From an uncultured Chloroflexota bacterium (GTDB taxonomy: Bacteria > Chloroflexota > Anaerolineae > UBA4142 > SHND01): a DNA stretch of 64,000 nucleotides. Below are positions 1 to 9,631 of the stretch, in pieces. The translations under genes and the position numbers were made by a program. Under the pieces are notes generated by a model. The model was not told where the DNA came from and made no database searches. It saw nothing but the letters and a program-made list of their open reading frames with translations. Numbering within the stretch: the stretch's first letter is position 1; each line of letters begins with the position of its first letter. The DNA is taken from the NCBI GenBank assembly GCA_937870825.1, contig CALMZO010000213.1, forward strand, positions 35,392-99,391, given 5' to 3'.

Positions 1-2
1 AT

Positions 3-2276
3 TGGAAATACGCGTTGTGCGTGGAAATTGTGTTTGGCGTCGCGCTGCTCGCGTTTGCGTATTTTCGCGCGTTCAATCCCGAAATTTCGGGGACGGAAAA
101 GCCGATGGAATTTATGTTTCTCAATTCCATCTTGCAGAGCGAAAATTTCCCGCCGCGCGACGCGTGGCTGTCGGGTTATGCCATCAGCTATTACTATCTC
201 GGTTACGTAATTGTTGCGGCGTTGGCGAAATTGGGCAACGTGCCGTCGAGTTACGCCTTTAACATGGGTTTGATTATGACGTACGCGCTCAGTGCAGCTG
301 GCGCGTTCGGACTGGTTTTCAATCTCGTCGCGCACGCGCAAAAATACGCGGTTGCGCTGCGCGCTAAAGTTTCGTACGCGCCGTACGTGTTTGGTGTCAT
401 CGCGGTTTTTCTTGTGTTGGTCATTGGTAATTTGCAAGGGGTTGTCGAAGTCGTATACAACGCGGGCATCGGTTCGCGCGAATTTTATGCCGGTTTGAAT
501 TTGCACAATTTGGAAGAGGTGCAGCCCGCGTATCAAATTGTTTCGGCAGAGGACGCGTGGTGGGAAAAATTTGTGCCGCGCGACAATTGGTGGTGGTGGC
601 GCGCGTCGCGCGTGCTGAATGACAAAGACCCCGTAAGCGGCAGACACATTGAGGTCATTGACGAATTTCCCGCGTTCAGTTTTTTGCTCGGCGACTTGCA
701 TCCGCACGTTCTCGCGCTGCCGTTTTGCGTTCTCGCGCTTGCCGTTGCCTTTAACATTCTGTCGAGAGGGCAAGCGGCGCAACAGAACAGCGCGTTAGCC
801 GTTGCCCCTACGCAATCTCCAATCTCCAATCTCCAATCTCAATTTCTCACGCCGCGTATGTTGCTCACCGCGCTCGTCGTCGGCGCGTTGGGAATGTTGA
901 ATACGTGGGATATTGTCACGTATGGCGTCGTGATTGTGGCTGCGTTTGCGTTGGCGCAGTATCGCGCGGCGGGAAAATTTTCGCGCAATGTTTTGATTGC
1001 TTCCGCTTTGTTCACCGCGATTCTTTTCGCCGTCGGCTATGCTTTATTTCTGCCGTTTTATCTTGGATTCTCTTCGCAAGCGCGCGGCATCATGCCGCAA
1101 TTGACCAAAACGCCGCTGCATCAATATCTCATCATGTTTGGCTTGTTTCTTTTTGTGGTTGCAAGTTTTCTTGCCGTTTTGTTGTGGCAGCGTCAAGACA
1201 AAAGGCGCGCCCTCATTCATTCGCTCGAACTGGCTGTCCCGTTTTTGCTCGTGCCATTCGTGATTGCGCTCGCGGGGTTGCTTGCGGTGACGTTTTCGCC
1301 CGAGCTGCGCGAATTGCTTGCAGGCATGTTGAATCTTTCCCAAGACAACGCGACCTTTGAATTGCTCGGCGTGTATTTTGGCGCGCTGCGCGACCATCCT
1401 TGGGTTTTTCTCTTGCTGGCACTGTTGTTGGGACTGGCTGCGGGGCTTGGGCGAATGATGTTGCTCGACGCCAATGCGCCGCAATCGCGCACGGCGCTCA
1501 TTTTTGTTTTGCTCCTCGCGCTCGTCGGGATGCTTCTTACCTTTGGCACAGAATTTTTGTTTATTCGCGACACGTTCGGTTCGCGCATGAACACCGTTTT
1601 CAAATTGTACTATCAAGCGTGGCTGCTGTTGGCGATTGCCGCAGCGTTTGGCGCGTTTTATATTTTGCATTCCACACGCGGCATTGGGCGAGGCGTCTGG
1701 CTCGGCGCATTCGCGCTGCTGTGCGCGGCAAGTTTGATTTATCCCGCGCTCGCGTATCCGAATCGCGCGAATTATTTCAACGCGCAAGAGACGCCGCCGA
1801 CGCTCGACGGGTGGGCGTGGGTGGAACGCGCGTTTCCCGATGATTACGCGGCGATTGAATGGGTGCGCGCGAATGTTCCGCGTAATGCAGTGATTCTGGA
1901 AGCATCGGGCGACCAATATTCGTTTGACAACCGCGTTTCGGTGGCAACGGGTATTCCCACAGTGGTAGGGTGGGGCGGACACGAATTGCAGTGGCGTGGC
2001 ACATCGGAAGTGTACGCGCCGCGTCAAGAAGATGTCGAACGGATTTACAAATCGCGCAATGTACAAGAGACGCGCGAGTTGTTGGACAGGTACGGGGTGG
2101 ATTTTGTCATCATCGGCGGCATCGAACGCAGCAAGTACCAATTGAATTCGTCGCTCGTGGACAAGTTCGGAAAATTGGGTGAATTGGTGTTTGAACAAGG
2201 TCCGATGCGAATCTATCAAGTCAACGCATTGTCAAAAATGAATCTAACAGGTTCGCGTGTTGCAGATAATAACTAA
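3..2276 (+). CDS. DUF2298 (Chlor_Arch_YYY) polytopic membrane protein, 5' partial
   Basis: The reading frame is open through the left edge, so the TTG at base 15 is probably not the start and the N-terminus lies outside the window. The visible ~757 residues are mostly hydrophobic helices. The N-terminal block has the family pattern of an NxxL segment, FPPRDAWLSG and an aromatic YYYLGY stretch, which is typical of DUF2298, a family shared by Chloroflexota and archaea and thought to act with surface glycosylation machinery. A soluble C-terminal part (about residue 600 on) contains WVRANVP and GIPTVVGWGGHE, as in the family. The neighbouring Agl23-like gene supports a role in glycan transfer or flipping. 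One loop (near residue 270) is encoded by a 7-bp tandem repeat. Exact function is unknown. Confidence 0.85.
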   Translation, partial: WKYALCVEIVFGVALLAFAYFRAFNPEISGTEKPMEFMFLNSILQSENFPPRDAWLSGYAISYYYLGYVIVAALAKLGNVPSSYAFNMGLIMTYALSAAGAFGLVFNLVAHAQKYAVALRAKVSYAPYVFGVIAVFLVLVIGNLQGVVEVVYNAGIGSREFYAGLNLHNLEEVQPAYQIVSAEDAWWEKFVPRDNWWWWRASRVLNDKDPVSGRHIEVIDEFPAFSFLLGDLHPHVLALPFCVLALAVAFNILSRGQAAQQNSALAVAPTQSPISNLQSQFLTPRMLLTALVVGALGMLNTWDIVTYGVVIVAAFALAQYRAAGKFSRNVLIASALFTAILFAVGYALFLPFYLGFSSQARGIMPQLTKTPLHQYLIMFGLFLFVVASFLAVLLWQRQDKRRALIHSLELAVPFLLVPFVIALAGLLAVTFSPELRELLAGMLNLSQDNATFELLGVYFGALRDHPWVFLLLALLLGLAAGLGRMMLLDANAPQSRTALIFVLLLALVGMLLTFGTEFLFIRDTFGSRMNTVFKLYYQAWLLLAIAAAFGAFYILHSTRGIGRGVWLGAFALLCAASLIYPALAYPNRANYFNAQETPPTLDGWAWVERAFPDDYAAIEWVRANVPRNAVILEASGDQYSFDNRVSVATGIPTVVGWGGHELQWRGTSEVYAPRQEDVERIYKSRNVQETRELLDRYGVDFVIIGGIERSKYQLNSSLVDKFGKLGELVFEQGPMRIYQVNALSKMNLTGSRVADNN
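814..840 (+). repeat. 7-bp tandem repeat (AATCTCC x ~4) inside the DUF2298 gene
   Basis: The heptamer AATCTCC is repeated almost perfectly about four times within the coding sequence and encodes a polar loop (around SPISNLQSQ) between membrane segments. The reverse complement of the same word is found in a non-coding spacer near 30480, so this looks like a spacer-type repeat inside a gene. Confidence 0.8.
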
Positions 2277-2314
2277 AATCTACTGTACAGTGTGCGCGTA
2301 CGGCCATTTTTGAA

Positions 2315-2914
2315 ATGCTTTGGTTGGAAATGTCAGCGTATCTATTCACACGCCGTAACGTCTTACACATAGAAAATGTGGAAAAAATCTCCGCCGACGA
2401 TGTGGGCGCGCTGTATGACCGCTACGCGCCCGAATTGTTTCGCTACATGTATCATCGGCTCGGCGCGAAAACGTTCGCCGAAGATTTGACCGCCGAAGTG
2501 TTTGTGCGCGTGTTGAAGGGCGAACGGCAAGTGAATGATTGGCGCGCGTACTTGTACCGCATCGCGCACAACTTGGTGATTGACACTCTTCGCAAGCATC
2601 CGCATGTCTTGCAAGAACCGGACGAATTTCTGGTTGACGAACGCAATGACCCTGTTGAACACGCGGAAGCGCGCGACGAGCAGCGCCGCTTGCGTCAAGC
2701 GATTGCGCGGCTGACACCGGAACAGCAGCAAGTCGTCGTCCTGAAATTTGTTGAAGAAATGTCGAACGCGCAAGTCGCGAGAATTTTAAACAAACCGGAG
2801 GGCGCGGTGAAAGCACTACAGCACCGCGCGTTGACGAATTTGCGCGCATGGCTCGGTGACTCGGAAAACCAAGCGCGCACCTGGAAACGTTGGGATGAAT
2901 CAAAAGTTTCATGA
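2315..2914 (+). CDS. RNA polymerase sigma factor, ECF subfamily
   Basis: A 199-residue sigma-70 family protein. Region 2 lies at about residues 30-95 (YDRYAPELFRYMYHRLG, then EDLTAEVFVRVL and WRAYLYRIAHNLVIDTLRK). Region 4 lies at about 125-185 (LTPEQQQVVVLKFVEEMSNAQVARIL, then GAVKALQHRAL). It should direct polymerase to a specific promoter set. No clear ribosome binding site decides among ATG 2315, ATG 2330 or a GTG further in, so the first 10-25 residues are uncertain. Its 3' end overlaps the next gene by 20 bp, implying translational coupling to a likely cognate membrane regulator. Confidence 0.9.
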   Translation: MLWLEMSAYLFTRRNVLHIENVEKISADDVGALYDRYAPELFRYMYHRLGAKTFAEDLTAEVFVRVLKGERQVNDWRAYLYRIAHNLVIDTLRKHPHVLQEPDEFLVDERNDPVEHAEARDEQRRLRQAIARLTPEQQQVVVLKFVEEMSNAQVARILNKPEGAVKALQHRALTNLRAWLGDSENQARTWKRWDESKVS

Positions 2915-3311
2915 GAATGACATTGACGCGGAATGGCGCGCGCGTTTTTCGATTTTGCAAAACGCACCCGCGCCAAATTTGGAACGCGGGCGCGCGCGTG
3001 TGCTTGCCCTGGCGCAAAAAAATCGCGCGGCAAATATCCCCGCGCGTGTTTCGTTCGCATTCGCGCTGGGTGTTGGCATCGCTGTCATTTTGATGATGGT
3101 GGTGATGAGCAGTGTGATGGGCGCGTTGCCGACGACAAGTGTCGCCATGACGCGCACGGAAATTTCGCCGAACGTTGCGCCCGCGAATGTTTTGACGCGT
3201 TCTCCTTTTGAATTGAACTCGAAGAATGCGCGGCAAACGCCGGTGCCGAACGCCGTCCCCGAACCGCCGCGCTCGCCCGCCGTTCTTTCTACGCAAACCC
3301 TTTCCCCTTGA
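2895..3311 (+). CDS. Single-pass membrane protein, possible anti-sigma partner
   Basis: About 138 residues. The ATG at 2895 lies inside the end of the sigma gene; the ORF-track start at 2856 would overlap far more. The protein has a ~50-residue charged cytoplasmic part, one membrane segment (about residues 53-75, FAFALGVGIAVILMMVVM) and a Pro/Thr/Asn-rich outer tail ending in LSTQTLSP. Position and topology fit an anti-sigma factor or envelope sensor for the ECF sigma factor, but no anti-sigma zinc motif (HxxxCxxC) is present, so the assignment rests on context. It ends 3 bp before the next gene. Confidence 0.6.
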   Translation: MNQKFHENDIDAEWRARFSILQNAPAPNLERGRARVLALAQKNRAANIPARVSFAFALGVGIAVILMMVVMSSVMGALPTTSVAMTRTEISPNVAPANVLTRSPFELNSKNARQTPVPNAVPEPPRSPAVLSTQTLSP

Positions 3312-3314
3312 ACT

Positions 3315-5303
3315 ATGCCAAAGAATCGTCGTCGTAATCAAACGCAAAATGCTGCGCCCGCTCTCCTGGTGCAACCTGACGCGATGCCGGAACCGATTGT
3401 CCCGGGCAATGGGCAAACGTTGGCGCTCGAACCCCGCGTCGCGCTTGCGCCCGCCGTTGTGACACAAAAGTCTGCACTCGCCGCGGCAACCCCGCGCTTG
3501 CTCACAAACGCACTCACGTTGGAAATGGCGTTGTATGTTTTGGTCACGCTCGCTGCCTTGCTGTTGCGCGTGGTGAATCTCGACGCGCGCCCGCTTGCGC
3601 CCGACGAAGCGCAGACCGCCGCCGCCGCGTGGGAATTTTTGAATGGCGGAACCGTTGGCGCGTATGCAAGCCCGCTGCTGTTCACGCTGAACTGGCTCTC
3701 GTTTTTTCTTTTTGGCGCGTTTGATTTGACCGCGCGTTTTTTGCCTGCGGTGTTGAGCGCGCTGATTGTTTTGCTTCCGCTGTTGACGCGCGGCGCGTTG
3801 GGAAAAACCGGCGCGTTCGCGGCGGCGCTGCTGCTCGCGTTTTCGCCGACGACGATATTTTTCGCGCGCACATTGTCGGGGGTGGAATTGGCAGTCGGCG
3901 CGGCGTTGGGCGCGTTGGCGTTGTTTTGGCATTATCGCCAATTGAATTCCACGCGCGCGTTGTTCGGCGGCGCGCTTCTTGCGGGGTTGGCATTGACGGC
4001 AGACGCGGCGGCGTTCACCATTTTCATTGCAGGCGGAATTTATTTTGCAATCGTGTGGGCGCGTGCGCGCGGCGGGCAAACTGAAAGCGACGCGATTGAA
4101 AACGCGGAAATGTCTTTGACAACAGCGTTACGAATTCCACTTGTGCGCGCGGCGATTCTGTTTGCCGTCACATACTTGGTTTCTGCGACAACATTTTTGC
4201 TGAATCGCGACGGCTTGGGCATTGCATTCAATCTCTTTGGCGAGTGGGTGAACGCGTTTTCGAGCATCGGAGATTTTGCGTCGCCCGTAAATTGGCTCGT
4301 CGTGTACGAACCGCTTGCCTTGATTTTTGGACTCGCGGGGTTGGTGTTGGTTGCGACTCTGCGCGGGGAACAGCCGAACGACACAAACTTGCTTCGCTTG
4401 TTTGCGCTCGTTTCGCTTTTCGCGTTTCTCTTTTACGCGATTGCGGGCAACAAGAATCCTTCGGGTGTTATCCCCGTTGCGGTTCCGTTGGCGCTGCTCG
4501 CGGGTTGGTTCATCGGCAATTTGTTGGAACGGGCGCGCGACGATATTGAGATGACGGGCGGATGGAGCACCACTGTTTCGGGCGAAATTCCGGTGTTGGT
4601 GATGCTGCTCGTTCTCGCCGCGCTGATTTATTTACAAAGCGCGTCGTTCTTGCAACAATCGCGTTTTTCGCCTGCGCTCGACGCATTGTACCAGGTTCTC
4701 ACGGTAGCATCGGCAGAGGCGTCGCTTACTGCCGCCGCCATTACGCTGGCAATCATCTCTGTCCTCTTGCTCGGCGTGTTTATCGGTTTGAGCATCTTGC
4801 TCGTCGGCGCGGCGCGCACGACAACTCTTTGCGCGTTCGCGGTGCTCATCATTCTCGCGTTAGGCATGGTGCGCGCGACGTGGCTTTTGAATTTTTCCAA
4901 TTTCGAGCCGCTGCGCGAACTCGCCGCGCCGAATCAAACGCCGCTGCAAATGCGCGACCTCGTGCGCGATTTGGAATTTTATTCAGAGGCGCGTTATGGC
5001 GACGCGCACATTATTCAAACGGCAGCCACGCCCGAATTGGGCGCGGTGGGACGATGGTATCTGCGCGCGTTCCCGAATCTCGATTGGACGAATGACCTCG
5101 CCGCGATGGAGAACGCGCAAGTAATTCTGACTACCTTGCCGACCCCGCCGCCGGGCGATTGGATGGGGCAAGCGTTTCGTGTGAATACAACATGGGAGCC
5201 GACAAATTTAGACGGCATCGCGCTGTGGAAATGGTTCATGATGCGCGAAGGCGGAAATGAATCCGCGCAAACGATTATGATGTGGCTGCCGACGCAGAAA
5301 TAA
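3315..5303 (+). CDS. GT-C type glycosyltransferase-like polytopic membrane protein
   Basis: A 662-residue protein with a ~75-residue soluble Pro/Ala-rich N-terminus, then many membrane helices and a C-terminal soluble part. The first outer loop contains RPLAPDEAQTAAAAWEF, matching the acidic DE motif that GT-C (PMT/GT39-like) enzymes carry after the first helix for lipid-linked sugar donor use. The C-terminal segment (RDLEFYSEARYGDAHI) resembles the soluble region of Agl23-type proteins. It sits between the sigma pair and the Agl23-like gene in the same orientation, so it probably belongs to the same surface glycosylation cluster. Donor and acceptor cannot be read from sequence. Confidence 0.75.
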   Translation: MPKNRRRNQTQNAAPALLVQPDAMPEPIVPGNGQTLALEPRVALAPAVVTQKSALAAATPRLLTNALTLEMALYVLVTLAALLLRVVNLDARPLAPDEAQTAAAAWEFLNGGTVGAYASPLLFTLNWLSFFLFGAFDLTARFLPAVLSALIVLLPLLTRGALGKTGAFAAALLLAFSPTTIFFARTLSGVELAVGAALGALALFWHYRQLNSTRALFGGALLAGLALTADAAAFTIFIAGGIYFAIVWARARGGQTESDAIENAEMSLTTALRIPLVRAAILFAVTYLVSATTFLLNRDGLGIAFNLFGEWVNAFSSIGDFASPVNWLVVYEPLALIFGLAGLVLVATLRGEQPNDTNLLRLFALVSLFAFLFYAIAGNKNPSGVIPVAVPLALLAGWFIGNLLERARDDIEMTGGWSTTVSGEIPVLVMLLVLAALIYLQSASFLQQSRFSPALDALYQVLTVASAEASLTAAAITLAIISVLLLGVFIGLSILLVGAARTTTLCAFAVLIILALGMVRATWLLNFSNFEPLRELAAPNQTPLQMRDLVRDLEFYSEARYGDAHIIQTAATPELGAVGRWYLRAFPNLDWTNDLAAMENAQVILTTLPTPPPGDWMGQAFRVNTTWEPTNLDGIALWKWFMMREGGNESAQTIMMWLPTQK

Positions 5304-5394
5304 GTTGAAATTGGAAATTGCGAATTGCGAATTTTTGACAATGCATTGCGTAGAATCAATCCGAAATTCGCAATCCGAAATCCGAAATTTACAT
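5304..5394 (+). repeat. Spacer of degenerate short repeats (ATTCGCAAT/CCGAAAT words)
   Basis: The gap before the Agl23-like gene consists almost entirely of variants of GAAATTGCGAATT and ATTCGCAATCCGAAAT, partly inverted with respect to each other so they can fold. A possible -10 box (TAGAAT, about 5351-5356) is embedded. The ORF track extends the downstream gene through this spacer, but the peptide is low complexity and the ATG at 5395 is preferred. Confidence 0.6.
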
Positions 5395-8300
5395 ATGTCA
5401 GTACAGATTCAAGAACAAAAACAATCTCTCTGGGACACGCCGCTTACGGTGTTGTTCAAAATCAATTGGGATGTGGTGATTCTGGTCGCGATTTTGTTGA
5501 TTGCGGCGGTGACGCGTTTTTCGTATCTCGAGTACGGCGCGTGGAGTCATGACGAGGCGATTCATACGTCGTGGTCGAACGATTTGTATTCGGGCAAAGG
5601 ATACATTCACAATCCGATTTATCACGGACCGCTTTTGTACCACGCCACAGCGTTCACCTTTTTCCTTTTGGGCGACAATGATTTTTCCGCGCGCGTCATG
5701 CCCGTGTTGTTCGGGTTGGTGTTGATTGCCGCGCCGTTTTTGTTTCGCGAATGGTTGGGCAAACGCGGCTGGGTGGTGACGAGTTTGATGTTTTTGATTT
5801 CGCCTGTCATTGCCCACTACAGTCGCGTGCAGCGTCACGACATTTATGTTGAAGTGTGCGTGGTGTTGATTGCGCTGGCAATCATGAAATATCTGACGAC
5901 GCGTCACGCGAATTGGTTGTATTTTGGCGCGGCGATGTTGGCATTGTCGTTCACCGCGATGGAGACGACGTTTATTTTCATGGCGCTGTTTGGCTATTTT
6001 CTCGCGGGAGCGTTTACCTTTGACTATTTCAACACACGCGCGCCGGATTCAAAATGGCTGAGTCTTGGGATTGCGACGGTGTTTGGTTTGCCGTTCGCGG
6101 TTGTCGCGATTGTGTGGTATCTGTACGACAAGTACGTTGGAAGCAAAAGCGGGGCGCAAGAAGAAGGTGTTGAGAAAAAGGTATCGGACTTTGATAACGC
6201 GGCGTTCGATTTGCTGCTCGTGCTTGGTTCCTTTCTCTTGCCGTTGGGTGCGACGCCGCTTTTTATCAAATACATTTTGCAGCGTGACCCGACCGATTAC
6301 AACTCGGTGCTTTCGATTTCGGCGAGCGCGGGCGTGCTTTTGTTCTTTATCGCGCTCTCGGCAGCTGTCGGCTTGTTGTGGAATTGGCGCAAGTGGGCAA
6401 TTTGCGCGGCATTGTTTTATCCCATCATGCTCGTGCTGTTCACAACCGTCTTTACCAACCCGGCGGGTATCGGTTCGGGTTTCGTCGGCTCGCTCGGCTA
6501 TTGGATTTCGCAGCAAACCGTCCAGCGCGGCAGTCAACCGCCGTACTATTATCTGATGGTGACGATGCCGCTGTATGAATATCTGCCGTACTTGTTTGGC
6601 ATGACTGGTCTGTTTTACATTCTCGCGCGACGCAGTTGGGTGCGCGCGGGAATTTTTGGTGTCGTTCTGCTCGTCCTGTTGGCAATCTGGTCGTACATTG
6701 AATTCACACCGGGCGTGTTGGAATGGATGTCCGCGAATCTGCCGCTCTTTCTCGGCAAAGACAATTTGCAAGCGGGCAACTGGGCAGTGTTAATTGTCTT
6801 GGGCTGGCTCATGCCGCTGTTCTTTGCGCTCTCGTACAACCCCGACGACAAAACGACGCGCTTTCCAACATTGATTGGCGTGTGGGCGCTCGGAGTCCTG
6901 ATTCTCTTTTCGTGGGCGGGCGAAAAAATGCCGTGGCTCAACATGCACATCGCGATTCCGCTTTCGTTCGTCGCGGGCTATTTCATGAATGATGTATTGA
7001 ACCTGAATTGGCGCGAGGTGTTGAAACGCGGCGGGCTCATCATGGCGCTGGTGTTTGCGCTTGGGCTGCTCGTTCTCGCGTTTCAGTTTTTCTTTGGCCC
7101 CGCGCCGCTTTCGGGAACGCCGCTCGATGAACAGGCGCGCATGGCGAGTGTAATTATTGCGATTGTGATTGTCGGGGCGTGCGCGGGCGTTGTCGTGTAT
7201 TTCGCGCTTTCACTCGGAACCAAAACGGCGCTGCGAATTCTCACGACAACACTGTTTATTATTTTCGCGTTGTTCACCATTCGCACGATGGCGAGCGCGG
7301 CGTATTACAACAAGGACATGGCAACCGAGACGATTGTGTACGCACAAGGCACTCCCGATGTGCCGAACGCGATGCGCGAGATTGATGAATTGTCGCGGCG
7401 ACTTTGTTCGCAGACCAACACGGACCCGAAATCGAAACTGAACTGCAACAACGGCATGATTAAAGTGGCGTACGATGATGATTCGTCGTGGCCCTTTGTG
7501 TGGTATCTGCGCGATTACAATTCCCAGTTTTACGGCAAAACGCCGGGCGGTCCATTCGACGCCGAAGTCGTGATTGTCGGCGATGCGAACGAAAGCGCGG
7601 TGAAACCGTTTCTCGGGAATCGCTATATCAAGCGGCAAATGCGTTTGGTATGGTGGCCCGACGAATCGTACAAAGATTTGAATTGGGCGAAACTGTTTGG
7701 CGGCACCGACGAAAACGGCAACCCAATTCCGGGCGCGCTGCAGCCGGACAATTTCAAAAAAATCGTGCGCGACATTTGGTTCTTTCGCAAGTACGAACAC
7801 AACTTGAACAGCTGGCCCTTTGTGCATCGTTTTTCGCTGTACGTGCGCAAAGATGTCGCAAGTCTGTTGTGGCAATACGCGGGCATTGCCCCGACGGCAG
7901 CGGTGGATGAACCGGACCCCTATCTCGAAAAATACATTCAGAACTTGCAAGCGAAAGCGGTCGTAAACGGCGCGAACGGTGATTTCGACGGACCGAAAAA
8001 TGTCGCGCTCGCGCCCGATGGTTCATTCTATGTCCTCGATACGAACAAGCATCGCGTACAGCAATTTGATGCCGCGCGCAATTTTGTCCGCGAATGGGGT
8101 TCGCAGGGCGCGGAACCGGGACAATTCAATGAGCCGTGGGGCATCGCCGTCGGAAAAGATGGAACCGTGTACGTCGCGGACACATGGAATCATCGCATCG
8201 AAAAATTCGACAAGGATGGTAATTTCCTGGCACAGTGGGGCGTGTTCGGCGACATTGGTACAGCGTGGGACGAAAACCTCTTGCAATTGTACGGACCGCG

Positions 8301-8811
8301 CGCGATTGCAATTGACGCCGACGGCAATTTGTGGGTGGCGGATACGGGCAACGAACGCATCATCCAATTTGACCCGCAAGGCGAACCGCTGGATGTGTTT
8401 GGCGGCGTCGGCGGGGAACCGGGACAATTCCTCGAACCGGTTGGCATTACGATTGACGCGCCGGGGAATTTCTATATCGCGGATACGTGGAACAATCGCA
8501 TTCAGGTCTTCGACGCGGATTTTGAACCTGTGCGGCAAATTGATGTACAGGCGTGGGATTCGCAGTCTGTGGTGAACAAACCGTATATTGCGGTGGACGC
8601 CGAGGGAAACATCTATGTCACGGACCCGGAAGGATTCCGCATCATCAAATTTGGGAGTGACGGCAAAGTGCGCGCGGTGTGGGGTTTCGCGGGGAGCGAC
8701 CTTGGCGGAATGCAGCTGCCAACGGGCATCGCCGTCAATGCCGAAGGCGAAATTTTCATCGCGGATTCGGGGAACAATCGCGTGTTGATTTTTGACGCGG
8801 TGAAGCAGTAA
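5395..8811 (+). CDS. Agl23-like (TIGR03663) membrane protein with C-terminal NHL beta-propeller
   Basis: About 1138 residues from ATG 5395. The N-terminal ~620 residues are polytopic with the hallmark block YLEYGAWSHDEAIHTSWS, then GPLLYHATAFTFFLLGDNDFSARVMPVLFG, which is the TIGR03663 flippase-activity-associated family of Chloroflexota and archaea; the HDEA acidic pair is the GT-C type motif. After a soluble linker, residues ~880-1135 carry about five NHL-type repeats (GPRAIAIDADGNLWVADTGN, then similar GIAVGKDGTVYVADTWNHRI units) that should form a six-bladed extracytoplasmic propeller. It likely takes part in transfer or export of a surface glycan, with the propeller binding protein or sugar. 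A strong bidirectional terminator follows. Confidence 0.85.
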   Translation: MSVQIQEQKQSLWDTPLTVLFKINWDVVILVAILLIAAVTRFSYLEYGAWSHDEAIHTSWSNDLYSGKGYIHNPIYHGPLLYHATAFTFFLLGDNDFSARVMPVLFGLVLIAAPFLFREWLGKRGWVVTSLMFLISPVIAHYSRVQRHDIYVEVCVVLIALAIMKYLTTRHANWLYFGAAMLALSFTAMETTFIFMALFGYFLAGAFTFDYFNTRAPDSKWLSLGIATVFGLPFAVVAIVWYLYDKYVGSKSGAQEEGVEKKVSDFDNAAFDLLLVLGSFLLPLGATPLFIKYILQRDPTDYNSVLSISASAGVLLFFIALSAAVGLLWNWRKWAICAALFYPIMLVLFTTVFTNPAGIGSGFVGSLGYWISQQTVQRGSQPPYYYLMVTMPLYEYLPYLFGMTGLFYILARRSWVRAGIFGVVLLVLLAIWSYIEFTPGVLEWMSANLPLFLGKDNLQAGNWAVLIVLGWLMPLFFALSYNPDDKTTRFPTLIGVWALGVLILFSWAGEKMPWLNMHIAIPLSFVAGYFMNDVLNLNWREVLKRGGLIMALVFALGLLVLAFQFFFGPAPLSGTPLDEQARMASVIIAIVIVGACAGVVVYFALSLGTKTALRILTTTLFIIFALFTIRTMASAAYYNKDMATETIVYAQGTPDVPNAMREIDELSRRLCSQTNTDPKSKLNCNNGMIKVAYDDDSSWPFVWYLRDYNSQFYGKTPGGPFDAEVVIVGDANESAVKPFLGNRYIKRQMRLVWWPDESYKDLNWAKLFGGTDENGNPIPGALQPDNFKKIVRDIWFFRKYEHNLNSWPFVHRFSLYVRKDVASLLWQYAGIAPTAAVDEPDPYLEKYIQNLQAKAVVNGANGDFDGPKNVALAPDGSFYVLDTNKHRVQQFDAARNFVREWGSQGAEPGQFNEPWGIAVGKDGTVYVADTWNHRIEKFDKDGNFLAQWGVFGDIGTAWDENLLQLYGPRAIAIDADGNLWVADTGNERIIQFDPQGEPLDVFGGVGGEPGQFLEPVGITIDAPGNFYIADTWNNRIQVFDADFEPVRQIDVQAWDSQSVVNKPYIAVDAEGNIYVTDPEGFRIIKFGSDGKVRAVWGFAGSDLGGMQLPTGIAVNAEGEIFIADSGNNRVLIFDAVKQ

Positions 8812-8880
8812 CCTCCGCCGGTGGATTTTGCAGCGGCACAACGGATGCAAGCCGGATGCGCCATTGAAACTACCGGATAA

Positions 8881-8916
8881 AAACAAGACCCGTCTCGCAA
8901 ACGGGTCTTGTTTTTT
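8881..8916. terminator. Bidirectional intrinsic terminator
   Basis: A perfect 13-bp stem (AAACAAGACCCGT with ACGGGTCTTGTTT) around a 7-nt loop, with T-runs on both outer sides. It separates the convergent Agl23-like and lipoprotein genes. Confidence 0.9.
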
Positions 8917-9631
8917 ATGGCGTCACTCCCACAAACGACGTTCCAATCTGCCGCGCGAGCGGCATGAATTTTTCCGCATCGCTCGCATTTCCCGTAACCG
9001 TCACGAGATACGCATCGCCCGATTCCAACAGATACAAAAATTGCACACCGCGCAGTGTAATCAACGCGCCCGCGCGGTCCACCAAGGGGACATCATACAC
9101 AACCGACGCGGCTTGAATTCCATTTATCTTTACCGATGTTTGCGCCTCGACCACTTTGGCGCCGCGCATCACATTTGGCAACGTGTCAACATAGGCGCGC
9201 GCGTAGGCGGGCAAATCATTCGTCCCTTCAAGCGATGTGCGGGCGAGGGAAACATTTCGCAAACCCGCGCCGGATTGGTCAAAGGCATAAAAGACGAATG
9301 CCTTGTATTGCCCGGACTCAAGCAGCACGCGCAGTTGTTCGGCAAGCGGCGGATTGCTCTCTTGCGCGGAATTGATTGCACTTTTTAATTCTGCATCTGT
9401 GAGCTTGATTTCTTGCCACGAATCGGGCAGAGCGATTTGATACGTTGCGCGGCTGTACGGTACCCATCCCGCGGGTGTTGTCGGAATGATGACCGGACGA
9501 CGCGTCGGCGCAAGTGTTGCAGGCGTCGTCGCGTGCGGCGTCGCAGTCTGTGCCTCCCCGCCGCACGCGACGACGAGGACAAATCCGCACAAAACAATCC
9601 GGCACAAAAAAATTTTTACGCTGCGTTCCAC
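8915..9631 (-). CDS. Lipoprotein of unknown function (PsbP/DcrB-like fold possible)
   Basis: About 238 residues from the GTG at 9631, chosen because it places a signal peptide directly at the N-terminus (KIFLCRIVLCGFVLVVACGG, lipobox VVAC). The ORF-track start upstream would add 28 residues that overlap citrate synthase far more. After lipidation comes a Thr/Pro/Ala-rich linker (~30 residues), then a globular domain with YSRATYQIALPDSWQEI and later GVQFLYLLESGDAYLVTVTGNASDAEKF. That layout is typical of small surface lipoproteins with a PsbP/DcrB-like domain. The gene overlaps the end of citrate synthase by 16 bp, so it is likely cotranscribed. Confidence 0.7.
   Translation of the reverse strand: MERSVKIFLCRIVLCGFVLVVACGGEAQTATPHATTPATLAPTRRPVIIPTTPAGWVPYSRATYQIALPDSWQEIKLTDAELKSAINSAQESNPPLAEQLRVLLESGQYKAFVFYAFDQSGAGLRNVSLARTSLEGTNDLPAYARAYVDTLPNVMRGAKVVEAQTSVKINGIQAASVVYDVPLVDRAGALITLRGVQFLYLLESGDAYLVTVTGNASDAEKFMPLARQIGTSFVGVTP

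Noticed and set aside
1044-2219. 391-residue minus-strand ORF inside the DUF2298 gene
   Set aside because: Antisense shadow of a real coding frame; low complexity and no family features.
2346-4079. 577-residue minus-strand ORF rich in Arg/Gln
   Set aside because: Spans three real plus-strand genes and has a composition typical of antisense frames in GC-rich DNA.
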